A stretch of DNA of 64,000 nt from Thelonectria olida. Lineage: Eukaryota > Ascomycota > Sordariomycetes > Hypocreales > Nectriaceae. Numbering within the stretch: position 1 is the first letter of the stretch; each line of letters opens with the position of its first letter. The stretch covers positions 2,976,001 through 3,040,000 of the forward strand of contig JAGPYM010000003.1 of assembly GCA_020736575.1 (NCBI GenBank), read 5' to 3'. Position numbers and translations under genes: made by a program. Positions 12,572 through 23,647 of this stretch are shown here, piece after piece. The notes beneath the pieces were generated by a model that did not search any database, had not been told where the DNA came from, and worked only from the letters and a program-made list of their open reading frames with translations.

Positions 12572-15260
12572 ATGGAACCCTCCAGCAAGAAGCGGAAGCT
12601 GGCCCCTAAGGTCAATGCTGCGACGCCGAAGCCTCAACCTGCCCACTATCCTCACGAATCGGTCAGCATCCAGTCCTCGGTCCACCCTGATGCCCAATCG
12701 ATCTGTGTACTAACTTCAGCCTCCCAACAGCCTCAGCAGCATTATCCCGTGCAAGAAACCCCGTTAACCGAACGCCATGACTTCGAATCCTTTGCCCGCC
12801 ACCTTCAGGATGCTGCCATGCTGATCCAGCGCCAGACGGAGCGAGCCCCCTACACCGATGTCTCTGTGCTGTTGTTGAGATGGAAAGAAGACGAATCTGT
12901 TGACAAGGACCTTGTGGAATTAGAGCAAGTCTTGCAGAAGCAGTATCACTTCCGTACCAAACAATGGCAAATCCCTACGGTTGCCAACCCTAGCATCAAA
13001 CTGGGGGTTGAAATGGCTGCGTTTCTCGAGCATGCCAGGCCGAATCACCTTCTTATCATCTACTACGCTGGCCATGGATATGCAAGCCCCGATGGCCAGC
13101 TCTACTGGGCTTGGTAAGTTGCGGGATCTTGGCGTTTGCTCCTTGTATCTAATCCTTCTTAGCAATGCCCAGGAAGACGCTGCCAAACTGAAATGGGACG
13201 GCGTGCGCTGCTTATTCGAGGATGCCCAGTCCGACATCCTTCTACTGCTGGACACTTGTTCAGTACCCGATCCTCCCACCTCAGGCAGTCATGGATTGAA
13301 GCAGGCCATTTCTGCTTATACCCCGGATCGCGGCCCGCCTGACGGCTCAGAACGCTCGTTCACCTCCAACTTGGTAGAAGCACTGCAAAAACTTGGCACT
13401 GGAAGGCCCTTCAGCGTTCAAAGACTATATGAGGATGTGACAGCACAGAAACGACAGCACCACGCCCAGAACCTTCGGATGGCGAATGGGGGTGCCCCGA
13501 ACCCACCACCAGCATCCCAACCCCCCGTCTTCTTTACGCTCACACCAGGAAAAGGCCAGAGTCTAAGTCTTGCACCATTGCCAGCCCGGACAGAGGGAAG
13601 TTTGCCGAACGGAGTCGATGGTGAGGGTCAAGGTGGTAGGGAACGCGAGGACCAGCTGATTGACCCTGAATCCGTTATGGATTTGAGATTTGACGAACCC
13701 CGAATCCTGGTTTGCACCACGTTTGTGGGCGACGCAAGCCCGGACATGTCCTTCTTCACTCAGTGGCTACACAATACACCACCCCTAGGAGCCAAAATTG
13801 CCGTCGAAGGCATGTTCTTAGGGCCGCCCACCATGCTGCTCATTTCCATGCCACACTCAATTTGGAATGTGGTGCAGCATGATAAAGTCTGCTGTTTCCT
13901 TGGGTACATTAGCTCCCACAACATGATTCACCTATATCAAAAAATGGTCAGCTCTTCGGGGATCAAACCTTCGGCCAAAGAAGTGGAAGATGGCCGGATT
14001 CTCCTGGAGGCCCGAGAACACGCCGTCAGCACCCCGACACGCATACGCCGCGATACGGACGCAAATGAGCATGCATTCAGGCCTAGCACATCGAGAGATG
14101 GCCCGATCCCGGTCGATCGGCAAGAGTATCCCCCCCAAACCAGCCCGTCCACCGGCCCGTCCACCAGTCAATTCACAAGCGTCAATGCTGGGAGTGCCGC
14201 CCATGCCAAGCCCAAGGATGAAGTGGAAGATTCCGCAGAGATGCAGGAGGCAGCGGAGCAGCTGAAGGCTCTGAGCCACGTTCGGCATCGTAGTGATGAA
14301 GCTTCTAAGGGTGTTGGTCGAACTCGAACCATTTTGCCAGATGGTCTACCCGAGGTAAGGGTTGAAGAGACTGGCGCTTCCCGTGCAGCCAATGAATCTG
14401 TTGCTGACAATATGATGATTGCGATGGACTTAAAGATTCAGTCACCCAACTCCAGAGGAAAAGCTCCTCGCCGAGCTCTGCCAAAACAGGACACTCGATG
14501 CAATCATTGTAGTCACGCGCCCTTTAAGGATTCATCATCTCTTCGAAAACACATTGCGGCGGCACATACTCGGCCGTTTCCTTGTGCCTTTGCGTTTGCC
14601 GGCTGTACCAGCACATTTGGGTCCAAAAACGAGTGGAAGCGGCACCTTGCATCCCAGCATCTCTGTCTACAGTACTATCGTTGCTCCGAGTGCCCACAAG
14701 GCTCAGGCGAAGGTAGGGGAAACGAGTTCAACCGGAAGGATCTATTCACCCAGCACCTGCGCCGCATGCACGCCCCTTTCCAAGTCAAGAGGGCGATGAC
14801 TAAGGGGGATACCAAGCTCCAGGCAGACTGGGAGGGGCGTGTCAAAGAATTGCAACAGTCTTGCCTAGTCCAACGTCGATGGCCCCCTCAGCGTTCAGCA
14901 TGCCCCAAGCCAGACTGTCAGAGCGTTTTCGAGGGACCTACTTCATGGGATGAGTGGACCGAGCACGTTGGCCGGCACATGGAGAAGGGAGAGAGTCTAC
15001 GATTAGGTGTCGATAGACTCCTTGCTAAATGGGCTTTGGATGAGGGGATCATCGAACCCAAAGGAGACGGAGAGTACCGGCTTTGCCCAGGCAACGGAAT
15101 GGGAGGTCAATCTGTGAACGGAGCTGCACCCGGGCCTGCGAGTACGGAACGTAAGGAGCCAGCTCCTGTGCCAGACAGAGAAGTCTCGCCGCCCGATGAA
15201 ACATCGATCATTGTGGCCAAAAGTCCTGCAGTGGACAGGATGGAGATTGACGCAACGTAG
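12572..15260 (+). CDS. Caspase-like protease domain fused to C2H2 zinc fingers
   Basis: Two exons, 12572-13113 and 13163-15260, encode 879 residues; the 49-nt intron has a GTAAGT donor and TTCTTAG acceptor and restores Cys181. The N-terminal third is a caspase/metacaspase-like (peptidase C14) fold. A hydrophobic strand runs into YYAGHG with His168, and LLLLDTCS carries Cys213, which together form the expected His-Cys dyad. A basic SKKRKL stretch near the N terminus may be a nuclear localisation signal. A Pro/Ser-rich middle follows. Cys/His pairs resembling at least three C2H2 fingers lie at about 625-720, with a further C-x4-C...H-x3-H unit near 763-790. The combination suggests a nuclear or nucleic-acid-binding protein with a caspase-like module, but substrate and activation are unknown. 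Both catalytic residues look intact. It is a single gene with no operon-like neighbour. Confidence 0.88.
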
Positions 15261-15852
15261 AAAAACGAAGGGACGAGGAAAAGCGAAGGAAGCCGACTGG
15301 AGTCTCGGGGATTCTTTCTATTCCGCCTCACGACACGACGAATGGGCGAATTCTTGACAACGATGATACGACCTTATGACATGACATTTTTCTTGGTATT
15401 GGGATGATTGATGTTACGATGCTTGTTGATTTGACGTGTGGATCCAGGCACTCTTTTGATGAGGCGTTTTTGTATACTTTACTTTCTTTCTGTTCTAGGA
15501 GGCACCGAGTGGATGTCTCTCTCACGAAGCGACGACGAATGTGTCGGCGCGCATGTATGAGGGGAAGCGAAAAGCAAACTATATACGGGTTCAAAAAGCG
15601 GATGCAAGTCTACTGTCCAGGCATAGGAGGAGTATGGGATGGATTGTCAAAGATAAAAAAAAAAAGAAGGGATCAAGTTTGTTGCGCACTTTGCTTGTCG
15701 CATCTTGTATTGATGCAGAATATGATTGCCAGTGAGATTTTAAGGGGTCTATGAACTATTCAACCTTTAATTCCATCTCTCTTTGTCGACCGTATAATCC
15801 TCCGCCTGAATGCTCAAGTTACTTATGTTGGTGATGGATTGGTTGGCCCCGC
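15261..15852. other. Intergenic: 3' region and promoter
   Basis: This covers the downstream region of the caspase-zinc finger gene and the upstream region of the next plus-strand gene. No coding frame is supported. An A-rich tract near 15655-15668 may be part of a 3' untranslated region. Confidence 0.5.
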
Positions 15853-15858
15853 TATAAA
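15853..15858 (+). promoter_or_regulatory. TATA box (TATAAA)
   Basis: TATAAA lies 104 bp before the ATG at 15962. An earlier in-frame ATG at 15839 sits upstream of this box, so it is unlikely to be in the mRNA; this decides the start at 15962. Confidence 0.5.
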
Positions 15859-15961
15859 GATATGTGCAACTCTGATAAATACAAAACTCCACCAGACTAA
15901 CCGGGGGCTAACCCAAGACAAGACAAGACAACCTCTAGTGACGACCCTCAGAGAGCCAGAC

Positions 15962-17257
15962 ATGAACTTTCCGGCGCCTCCAAACCCCCACGATTCATCT
16001 CCATCTCCGTCTCCATCCACACCCGCCTCGTCGACTCCAAGTCCTCTACCTCCCAGAGAGCAACACCATCGAGTATCGCCCCAACAGCAGCAGCATCACC
16101 TCGGACAGCAGCAGCCACAGCAGCATCATCACAGCAACACCAACGGCGGTGGAGGCGGAGGCGGTAACAGCGTTGGCACTCTATTCCACCAAAGTCCTCA
16201 ATCCCAACACCAACAACAGCAACAACATCAACAGCCCCAGCACCAGCTTATAACCATGATGAACGGTATGAACGGCGCAAACATGGCCGCTGGCATCCCC
16301 ATGCCCACGCCCGCCGGCCATCAGGCTGAGCTCAACTATATCTACGGCATGGTTGAGGAGCTCAGCCGCCAGCTCGCTGAGAACCGCCGTGTCACTGAGG
16401 ATATTGTGAGCGGGCTTGGTCGCGTGAGGAATCGTGCGAGGACACACAATATGAGCAACGAGCAAATGATTGAAGGTGCTTCCGGGGAGATCAATGGTAC
16501 ATTTCCCCTTAATCGTCGCGGGCCTGTCATTGCATGAACTTACGCATTCTTCTTAGGCCAAGACCAAAACATCGACGCCCTCGTCTCCCTCCTAACGGAA
16601 TCTCTCGAGAAGGCCAAATACAGCCGCGATGCCAACGCCTCCATGCTGTCACAGTACGCAACCGCCATGTCCCTCATGCTGCGTCAGTTCCACGACTACA
16701 AGACCAAGCATGTTACCGACGTCGCCGCCTGGCACCGCTCCTATCGAAAGCAACTTGCTGATGCCCGTGACGAAAACGCCCGTCTACGAGAGCAGATTTG
16801 GGAAATGCAGGCACATGCTGGCAAGGCGAACGACAACCTGCGCGAGTTCCGCCGCAAGTACGATGAGGATGAGGAGCGCTGGGATCGTCGTGTCGACGAG
16901 AAGGCTGTGCGGCAGGAGCTTCGGTTTTGGAAGCGCATGGCCATGCCTGATCTCGAGAACGACGATCCGTACTGGAGTGATGATGATGATATTATTGATC
17001 CTGCAGAGAAGGAGCGACTTCGAGAGCTTGATATCAAGGCCGCGCAGGAGCAGCTTGACAGCCAGGCTGAAGACAGTGATGGCGGCGATAGCCATCAAGG
17101 CCCGATCCCCGGTGTGGGCATGGGTATGGACATGTCGATGAGCATTATGGGCGGCATTCCCATGCAGCGTGAGGACTCGGCTTCAGGACATGGCATCCCT
17201 GCTCTACCTCCGCGACCTTCGAGCGCAGCGTCAAGTACAGGCTCGACTGGACAGTGA
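15962..17257 (+). CDS. Gln/His-rich coiled-coil protein, unknown function
   Basis: Exons 15962-16496 and 16557-17257 give 411 residues; the donor is GTACAT and the acceptor TTCTTAG. The first ~110 residues are Pro/Ser-, Gln/His- and Gly-rich low complexity. A helical region follows (YIYGMVEELSRQLAENRR). Exon 2 encodes a long charged coiled coil of about residues 215-310, with acidic clusters (DDPYWSDDDD) and a Met/Gly-rich tail. The central helix carries aromatic and charged positions that look conserved rather than random, as in uncharacterised fungal proteins. There is no signal peptide, membrane span or catalytic motif. A scaffold or chromatin/transcription-associated role would be only a guess. 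Confidence 0.82.
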
Positions 17258-17750
17258 TTTGGTGTTGAATCGTTGCGTCTGCTCCGCTGGGCAGAGGTAT
17301 GAACCGGAATGTGGCTACGTGTTTGATTCAGCGATACCCAGGTGTAATGAATACTTAGAAACAGTAAGAAGGGCGTAGGACATGATGGCGTGGCACGTTT
17401 TTGCATTTGTACAACATAGTTTCGGAGGGATGTATGACATTGGCGATGGATAACATATTGGGCACTTTTATTGCTGACGAAGGGAATTTAAAATTGCAAG
17501 GACTGGCCGGACTTGACTGGCTCCTCCAAGTTGTTTCCCACCTTTCCACGACATGCATTCCACGGCTCATCCGCTTCTGAATTCCTTATTAATCATCTTT
17601 CGACGCCTCCTTGTCCTGTTTCCCAATGACCACTCAACTAGTCTCATATGTCATCCTATTACACGCCTGCCCACTTCCCGAGACTTGTTCTAGTCTACAT
17701 CCCTGAGCTCTGGCCTTTCTCCGTTCTGAAGGTAACACATCTAAATTCAC
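17258..17750. other. Convergent 3' intergenic region
   Basis: This is the space between two genes that point toward each other, the coiled-coil protein and UBR7. It is AT-richer than the flanking exons and contains no supported coding frame. It is probably two 3' untranslated regions. Confidence 0.5.
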
Positions 17751-19536
17751 CTAGTACCCGCTCTGTTCCTTTCGATTATCCCCTTCGCCCTCTCCATCTT
17801 TGGATGATGACGCAGCCGCCTCACCTGCCTCCTTGATGCCCTGTTCATCACCACGTAGCTTCGCAAAATAAGCCTTGATATCCTCTGCACCAACAGCCTG
17901 GCCGCTTTCGGCAAACTGCTGGAAGAATGGCTTAAGTCGCTCCTTGAGATGGTTATACGCCATGACGCCTTCAATGGCGCGCACTCGATCGACATTGCGT
18001 AAAGCGCTTTCGCCACGCTCTAGGAGGCTACCGCTGCCATTTGTAGAGCCTCCGTGCTGCGACGCGCCGTTTTCGGACATGGGCGGCTCGTAGACTTCTT
18101 CTTCTTCGAGGAGCTGGGGGTGCGCGTTCAGGCTGGGGTAGCAGGAGGAACAGCGACAGAACTTCTCACGGAAGTCTTCCGTGAAGAAGAGAGAGAATTG
18201 TCCGTCGGGAGCAGGAGGGAGGTTAGGGAGTTTGCACTTCGAGGCGATGCTGTCTTCCTTTGTAGGGGCATCTGTCTCGGATGGCGCAGCGGCGACTTCG
18301 TTGGTGCCGTTCGCTTCGACATTTGATTCACTCTTCACGCGCTTGGTCTCAGTGTTTTCGTCATCTTCGTTATCGGCTTTGCGCTTTCGTGACGAAGGGA
18401 CTGTTGAATGTGCTTCGACCTCTGGCTCCGCTTGAGTACCAGAATTGTCCCCATCAAGAAAGACGGCAGGGAGAAATCCAGAGGTACCAGCGTAGCGCTT
18501 GATCCATGGGTTGGCTTCAACACACTTGTAACAGAGGAAGCCCTCAAAAGCCTCCTCATTGGGGAAACCTGGGGGCATGGGGACTTCCTCCTCCCCCTCC
18601 TCATAATCCGCTGCTTCCATGAAAGCAGCCTCCTTAGTTGGGTTCTCACTGGGTTTGTCGGTAGGCTTTTCCTCGCCTTCATTTCCCTCTGAAATCGTCG
18701 CCAGCTGTGTTGTCCCATCAACAGGTTGCTCAGGAGCCTTCACGATCTTCTTTTCCATCTTCTCGAACCAGTTCGAGCCCATTCCCACCAGGCAGCCTGG
18801 GTGATACCAGTCCTCGCCACAGCCTCCTGTTTCCTGCGTGCCTAGGCCGAGACACTGAAACATGGTGCCTTTTTGCTGAAAAGGGTCATAGTCACATTCG
18901 CAGCCGCAGAACCGATTTCGAAAGTTGTGGTTGTATTTGTTATTGACGTCGGGCTCCTCAGCATGAACGCCGCCGCGGGTGTTGGTCTTATCGTTGGTGC
19001 GCAAAGCGCATGGGCTGGTCGCTGGAATTCGCGTCGTGCCGCAGTCACATGTGAAATTTCTCTTCTGGAAGATTTCGACGAGGGTATGTTCGCCATGGCA
19101 CTGGACTGAGCATGCGTAGCAAACGCCAGCGGGAGTCCATTCATCGCCAGGCTTCGCAGGGGCCGGATTGCATGTTAGACAGGCGAAGACGGCTTGCCGC
19201 AGAGGTCCGAGGATCTTGGTGCAGTGCTCGATACTCTAAGGGGTGTCAGAAGAATGCACTGCTGTATGACAAGGCTGGGCGTTTAACAACGTACGTAGGG
19301 GAGGGCTTCGCGGGCGTCGGCTTCGAGAATTTCCTGGCTGCGAATGAATCTGATGATTGTCAGCATGGGAAACACAGATCTCAAGTACTAATGGGCGTTG
19401 CGTCTTACTCTGCAGCAGTCTGAGAGTTCTCGGAGGTGTGCGACTGGGCGGAAAAGCTGTCCTTGCGCCGAGGAGCAGATTGCGCAGGCTGCTCCGCGGC
19501 GGGAGCGGGCGCTGATGAATCAGCATCTGCTGACAT
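17751..19536 (-). CDS. UBR7: UBR7-type E3 ubiquitin ligase (UBR box + PHD-like)
   Basis: Three exons, 19409-19536, 19295-19349 and 17751-19235, give 555 residues; donors are GTAAGA and GTACGT. The N terminus is Ala/Ser-rich. Residues about 62-135 form a UBR zinc box (CLTC, CYACSVQCHGEH, CDCGT), and residues about 170-300 carry PHD-like Cys/His ligands (FCGCECDYDP, GCGEDWYHPGCL, FLCYKC). This arrangement matches the UBR7 family (Mlo2 in S. pombe), thought to act in ubiquitin transfer and histone or chromosome maintenance. Acidic and Lys/Arg segments follow between about 330 and 420. The start at 19536 gives the only ATG in a frame that splices cleanly into the UBR box. Its promoter is shared with MCM4, which is transcribed the other way. 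Confidence 0.9.
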
Positions 19537-20299
19537 GATGAAACAGAGGCTGGATTGAGTCGGGCAGAGATTTCTCCAAGGTGAGGAACAAGGGACCCGG
19601 GATGGAAGGGGGAATTGCGGGTGAGAAGGATGGATTGAGCAAGAAGGGAGGAGGGTGGATGACGGTTGCGCAAGATGATTTGGGGTTTCAGCAGCGACAA
19701 GACACAATTAGCTGGCGAAGGTGACAGAATAACGCGAACGTTTTGTATGGTGAGAAGAAGCAATGTGTGGCGTAGCTTTTGTCGCTACGTGGCGCAAGCT
19801 CTCAGAGCGATGGGGGCTCGACGTGACCGTGCTAGGATATTATGGCGGCAATTCTTGCTACTCCAGACAGAACCTTGGAATTAATCGAGGTCGCTGTGAA
19901 TGGAGAAGAAGAAAAAAAGGCGAATACGCCATATATCTCTGAATAAATCCTTTTAGTCCTGATTCTCAACCGGTCAGTCCATTCACACAACCACTTCGAT
20001 CTAGTTGTGACGCAGGGAGCAACCACTTTGCGCGACCACCAAGAAAAGCTTAGCGCGCTCAATTTACGCGTCCACTCGCGTCTTGATACGCGAAATTGCT
20101 TCACTCACCTGCCAACGGCATCCACTCCACTCAGGCCTTCATTCCGCATTTCCCAGTTTTGACATAACATCTCCAGAACCCCTCTAAACTCGTTCCCCCT
20201 TGCGACCGGCGACTTCTACTTCGCGTTCATCCCACCGCAACGTCGATTCCGCGAACAAACGTTTCTCTGGCCTAATTGCACCTTCAGAGGAAGCTTATC
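19537..20299. promoter_or_regulatory. Divergent promoter between UBR7 and MCM4
   Basis: A 763-bp region separates two start codons facing outward. It holds pyrimidine tracts toward the MCM4 start and the G1/S-type elements listed separately. Confidence 0.6.
20066..20095 (+). promoter_or_regulatory. MCB box (ACGCGT) and CGCGAAA element upstream of MCM4
   Basis: ACGCGT at 20066-20071 is the MluI cell-cycle box bound by the MBF complex, and CGCGAAA at 20089-20095 resembles the related SBF/E2F site. They lie 205-235 bp before the MCM4 start. MCM genes are classic G1/S targets of MBF in yeasts, so periodic expression is a reasonable inference. Confidence 0.5.
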
Positions 20300-23022
20300 A
20301 TGAGGTGAGCCTTCTTTCACGACCACTCGCATCCCCTTTTTCCAGATCTAACCGCCCACCAGTTCCTCACCCTTGAGAGACCATGCCTCTTCCGCAAACC
20401 GCCGATCTGCCCCTCGATCAAGTCGCAAGCGGTCGCGCGGTGGTGGCGATGATGCATCTTCCGTCGGTCTAGGCTCCAGCCCCATGCCCTCATCCCCTCC
20501 CGCCGAGTTCAACATCGCCCATGGCGGCGACGATGATGATGACATTGAGGAGGAAGCGCTGATTCAAGACGACATCGACGAACTAGACGAGATGGCGGAG
20601 GACGATGTCGACCTGTTCCGTGAGGGCTTCGAAGCCGATTACCAAGACCGCGAAGGAGATGCATACGAAGCCATCGGCATTGATGATGAAGGCGAGTACG
20701 CCGATATGGATGCTGCCTCGCGACGACAGCTAGAAGCCCAACTCAACCGACGAGATCGAGAGGTCGCACGCCGACAACGCATTCCCGTCGCTTTTCTCCC
20801 CGGCGAAGACGATGAAGGAGACATTGATTTGACCGCTCAGCCGAGACGTCGCCGTCACCATTATGACGAAGATCCTGATGATATGATGGACACGGATATC
20901 ATGACCGAGGAGCTCTCACTAGAGGCCCTTGGCGATGTCAAGGCTGCAAGCTTGACTGAGTGGGTGTCTCAGCCTTCAGTTCAGAGAACTATCAAACGAG
21001 AGTTCAAGGCCTTCCTGACCTCATACATCGACGCATCTGGATCTTCCGTCTACGGAAACCGTATTCGAACCCTTGGTGAGATCAACGCTGAGTCTCTCGA
21101 GGTCTCGTACGAACACCTTTCTGAAAGCAAAGCCATTCTTGCATACTTCCTCGCCAACGCGCCTGCCGAGATGCTGAAGCTCTTTGATGACGTTGCCATG
21201 GACGTTGTTCTTCTTCACTACCCCGACTACGAGCGAATTCACTCTGAGATTCATGTGCGCATCTTTGACCTCCCCGTTCACTATACCCTGCGCCAACTTC
21301 GTCAATCTCATCTGAACTGCCTGGTGCGTGTCAGTGGTGTCGTTACTCGACGTTCCGGCGTCTTCCCTCAGCTCAAGTATGTTAAGTTTGACTGTACTAA
21401 GTGTGGTGTAACGCTGGGTCCCTTTCAACAAGAGTCAAATGTCGAGGTCAAGATCTCGTACTGCCAGAGCTGCCAGTCTCGGGGTCCTTTCACACTCAAC
21501 TCGGAGAAAACAGTCTATCGCAACTACCAGAAGCTTACGCTTCAAGAGTCACCAGGTACCGTTCCAGCTGGGCGACTGCCCCGAACCCGAGAAGTCATCC
21601 TCCTTTGGGATCTTATCGACAAGGCAAAGCCCGGCGAGGAGATTGAGGTGACGGGTACTTATCGAAACAACTATGACGCTCAACTCAACAACCGCAACGG
21701 CTTTCCCGTGTTTGCTACAATCCTGGAGGCCAACAATGTCGTCAAGACGCATGACCAGCTGGCTGGTTTCCGGATGACGGAGGAGGATGAGCACGAGATT
21801 CGCAAGCTGTCACGAGACCCCAATATTGTGGACAAGATCATCAATTCAATGGCCCCTAGTATCTACGGACATACAGACATTAAAACGGCCGTCGCCCTTT
21901 CGTTGTTTGGCGGCGTGGCCAAGATCACCAAGGGTATGCACCACCTCCGAGGAGACATCAACGTATTGCTCCTCGGCGACCCCGGTACGGCTAAATCACA
22001 GGTCCTCAAATACGTCGAAAAGACGGCCCACCGAGCCGTATTCGCAACGGGCCAGGGTGCCAGTGCTGTTGGTCTGACGGCTAGTGTCCGTCGAGATCCA
22101 TTGACGAGCGAATGGACGCTGGAGGGAGGTGCCCTGGTTCTTGCTGACCGTGGAACCTGCTTGATTGACGAGTTTGACAAGATGAACGACCAGGACCGAA
22201 CATCTATCCACGAAGCTATGGAGCAGCAGACCATTTCCATTTCCAAGGCTGGTATTGTGACGACACTGCAGGCTCGATGTGGTGTCATTGCTGCGGCGAA
22301 TCCAATCGGAGGCAGATACAACTCGACAATTCCCTTTTCTGCCAATGTGGAACTCACGGAGCCTATCCTGTCGCGTTTCGATATTCTCTGTGTGGTGCGA
22401 GACACGGTTGAACCAGCAGAAGACGAGCGACTGGCTCGGTTCATTGTTGGTTCTCATAGTCGAAGCCATCCTCAGAGCCAGCTGGGACAAGATTCGATGG
22501 AGGTTGAGCACGACTCAGCGGAAGCAGAGACGCAGGGCACCTCTGTTCATAAGGAGGGCGAGATCCCTCAGGAACTGCTTCGAAAATACATTCTCTACGC
22601 CCGTGAACGATGCAGTCCGAAGTTATATCACGTCGACGAGGACAAGCTTGCTCGGCTGTTCGCCGATATGAGACGGGAGTCCCTGGCCACAGGTGCTTAT
22701 CCCATCACGGTACGTCGAGAAAATGCTCTGATCAGACTACGATGGGTATAGAAGTATACTAACTTACGACTCATAGGTCCGTCACCTTGAAGCTATCCTC
22801 CGTATCAGCGAGGCCTTTTGCCGCATGCGTCTATCCGAATACTGCTCCGCGCAGGACATTGATCGAGCCATCGCAGTGACAGTCGACAGCTTCGTGGGCA
22901 GTCAGAAGGTCAGCTGCAAGAAGGCTTTGGCGAGGGCCTTTGCCAAGTATACACTCGCACGGCCAGGTGCGCAGAGACGAGGGGGCAACAGCCAGCGACG
23001 GTCTGCTGCGGTCATGGCTTAA
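20300..23022 (+). CDS. MCM4: DNA replication licensing factor Mcm4
   Basis: Three coding exons, 20300-20304, 20363-22709 and 22777-23022, encode 865 residues, close to the family size. Exon 1 carries only ATGAG; joining it to the CAG acceptor at 20360-20362 gives MSSSPLRDHASSANRR, while an earlier acceptor at 20345 would hit a stop. Mcm4 is one of the six subunits of the Mcm2-7 helicase that opens origins and unwinds DNA in the nucleus. Visible features are a Ser/Arg-rich, acidic N-terminal tail, a C-x2-C...C-x2-C zinc ribbon (CTKC and CQSC, about residue 344), Walker A GDPGTAKSQ (~540), Walker B LIDEFDKM (~600) and the arginine finger LSRFDIL (~670). The last intron has a perfect TACTAAC branch point at 22757-22763. 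The conserved C-terminal winged-helix region is intact. Confidence 0.97.
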
Positions 23023-23647
23023 GCGGAGACGAAGCAAACGACGGGTAATGACACTGGGTTCTAATTTACGCGCCATGGTATGAACGTTGAACGGACAGGT
23101 ACGGTTATGAATGACCTTGGGGTTGGCGTGGATGGACAATGTTTGTTTTCTTTCTTCTAGTTCCTCAGGGTGATGATGATTAGGCTCTGGCGGAGAGATT
23201 GTAGAATGGAGTGTTAGGCATGTTTGATGAACAATATCCTCGTGAAGGAGGGAACGAATACATTAGATACCTTGTCTCACTCTTGTTAGTTACTCAATGA
23301 AGATACTCCTGGAGGCGGATTTATTGATCATGATACTAACCTTCAGGGCCATGTGGACAAAGGACCCCAATTCTGTCCATCAAGCGCTCTCAGTGGCAAG
23401 ATCTCAAGTACTTGTGTCCTTTTATGTTTCCCTATTTTATTCATGTTACCCTATTGTTGATGTTATATCTGTGTCTAGGTCGTTTGATACACAGAGTTGA
23501 GGTGGTTAATCCACATGGTCTTGCATATTCGTACATGAGATGGCCGAAAAAGTGCCATAGTTTCGGAACAAGCAAACTCCTCGCTAATCCGACATAATCT
23601 AAAAGGGGGTATATCCTCCCAACGCGATACAAGCAATGTTTCCTTCC
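23023..23647. other. Convergent 3' intergenic region
   Basis: AT-rich sequence between the 3' ends of MCM4 and the large membrane glycoprotein gene. No coding frame or RNA gene is seen. Confidence 0.5.

Noticed and set aside
15839..15961. Earlier in-frame ATG for the coiled-coil protein
   Set aside because: A TATAAA box lies downstream of it, so it is probably not transcribed.
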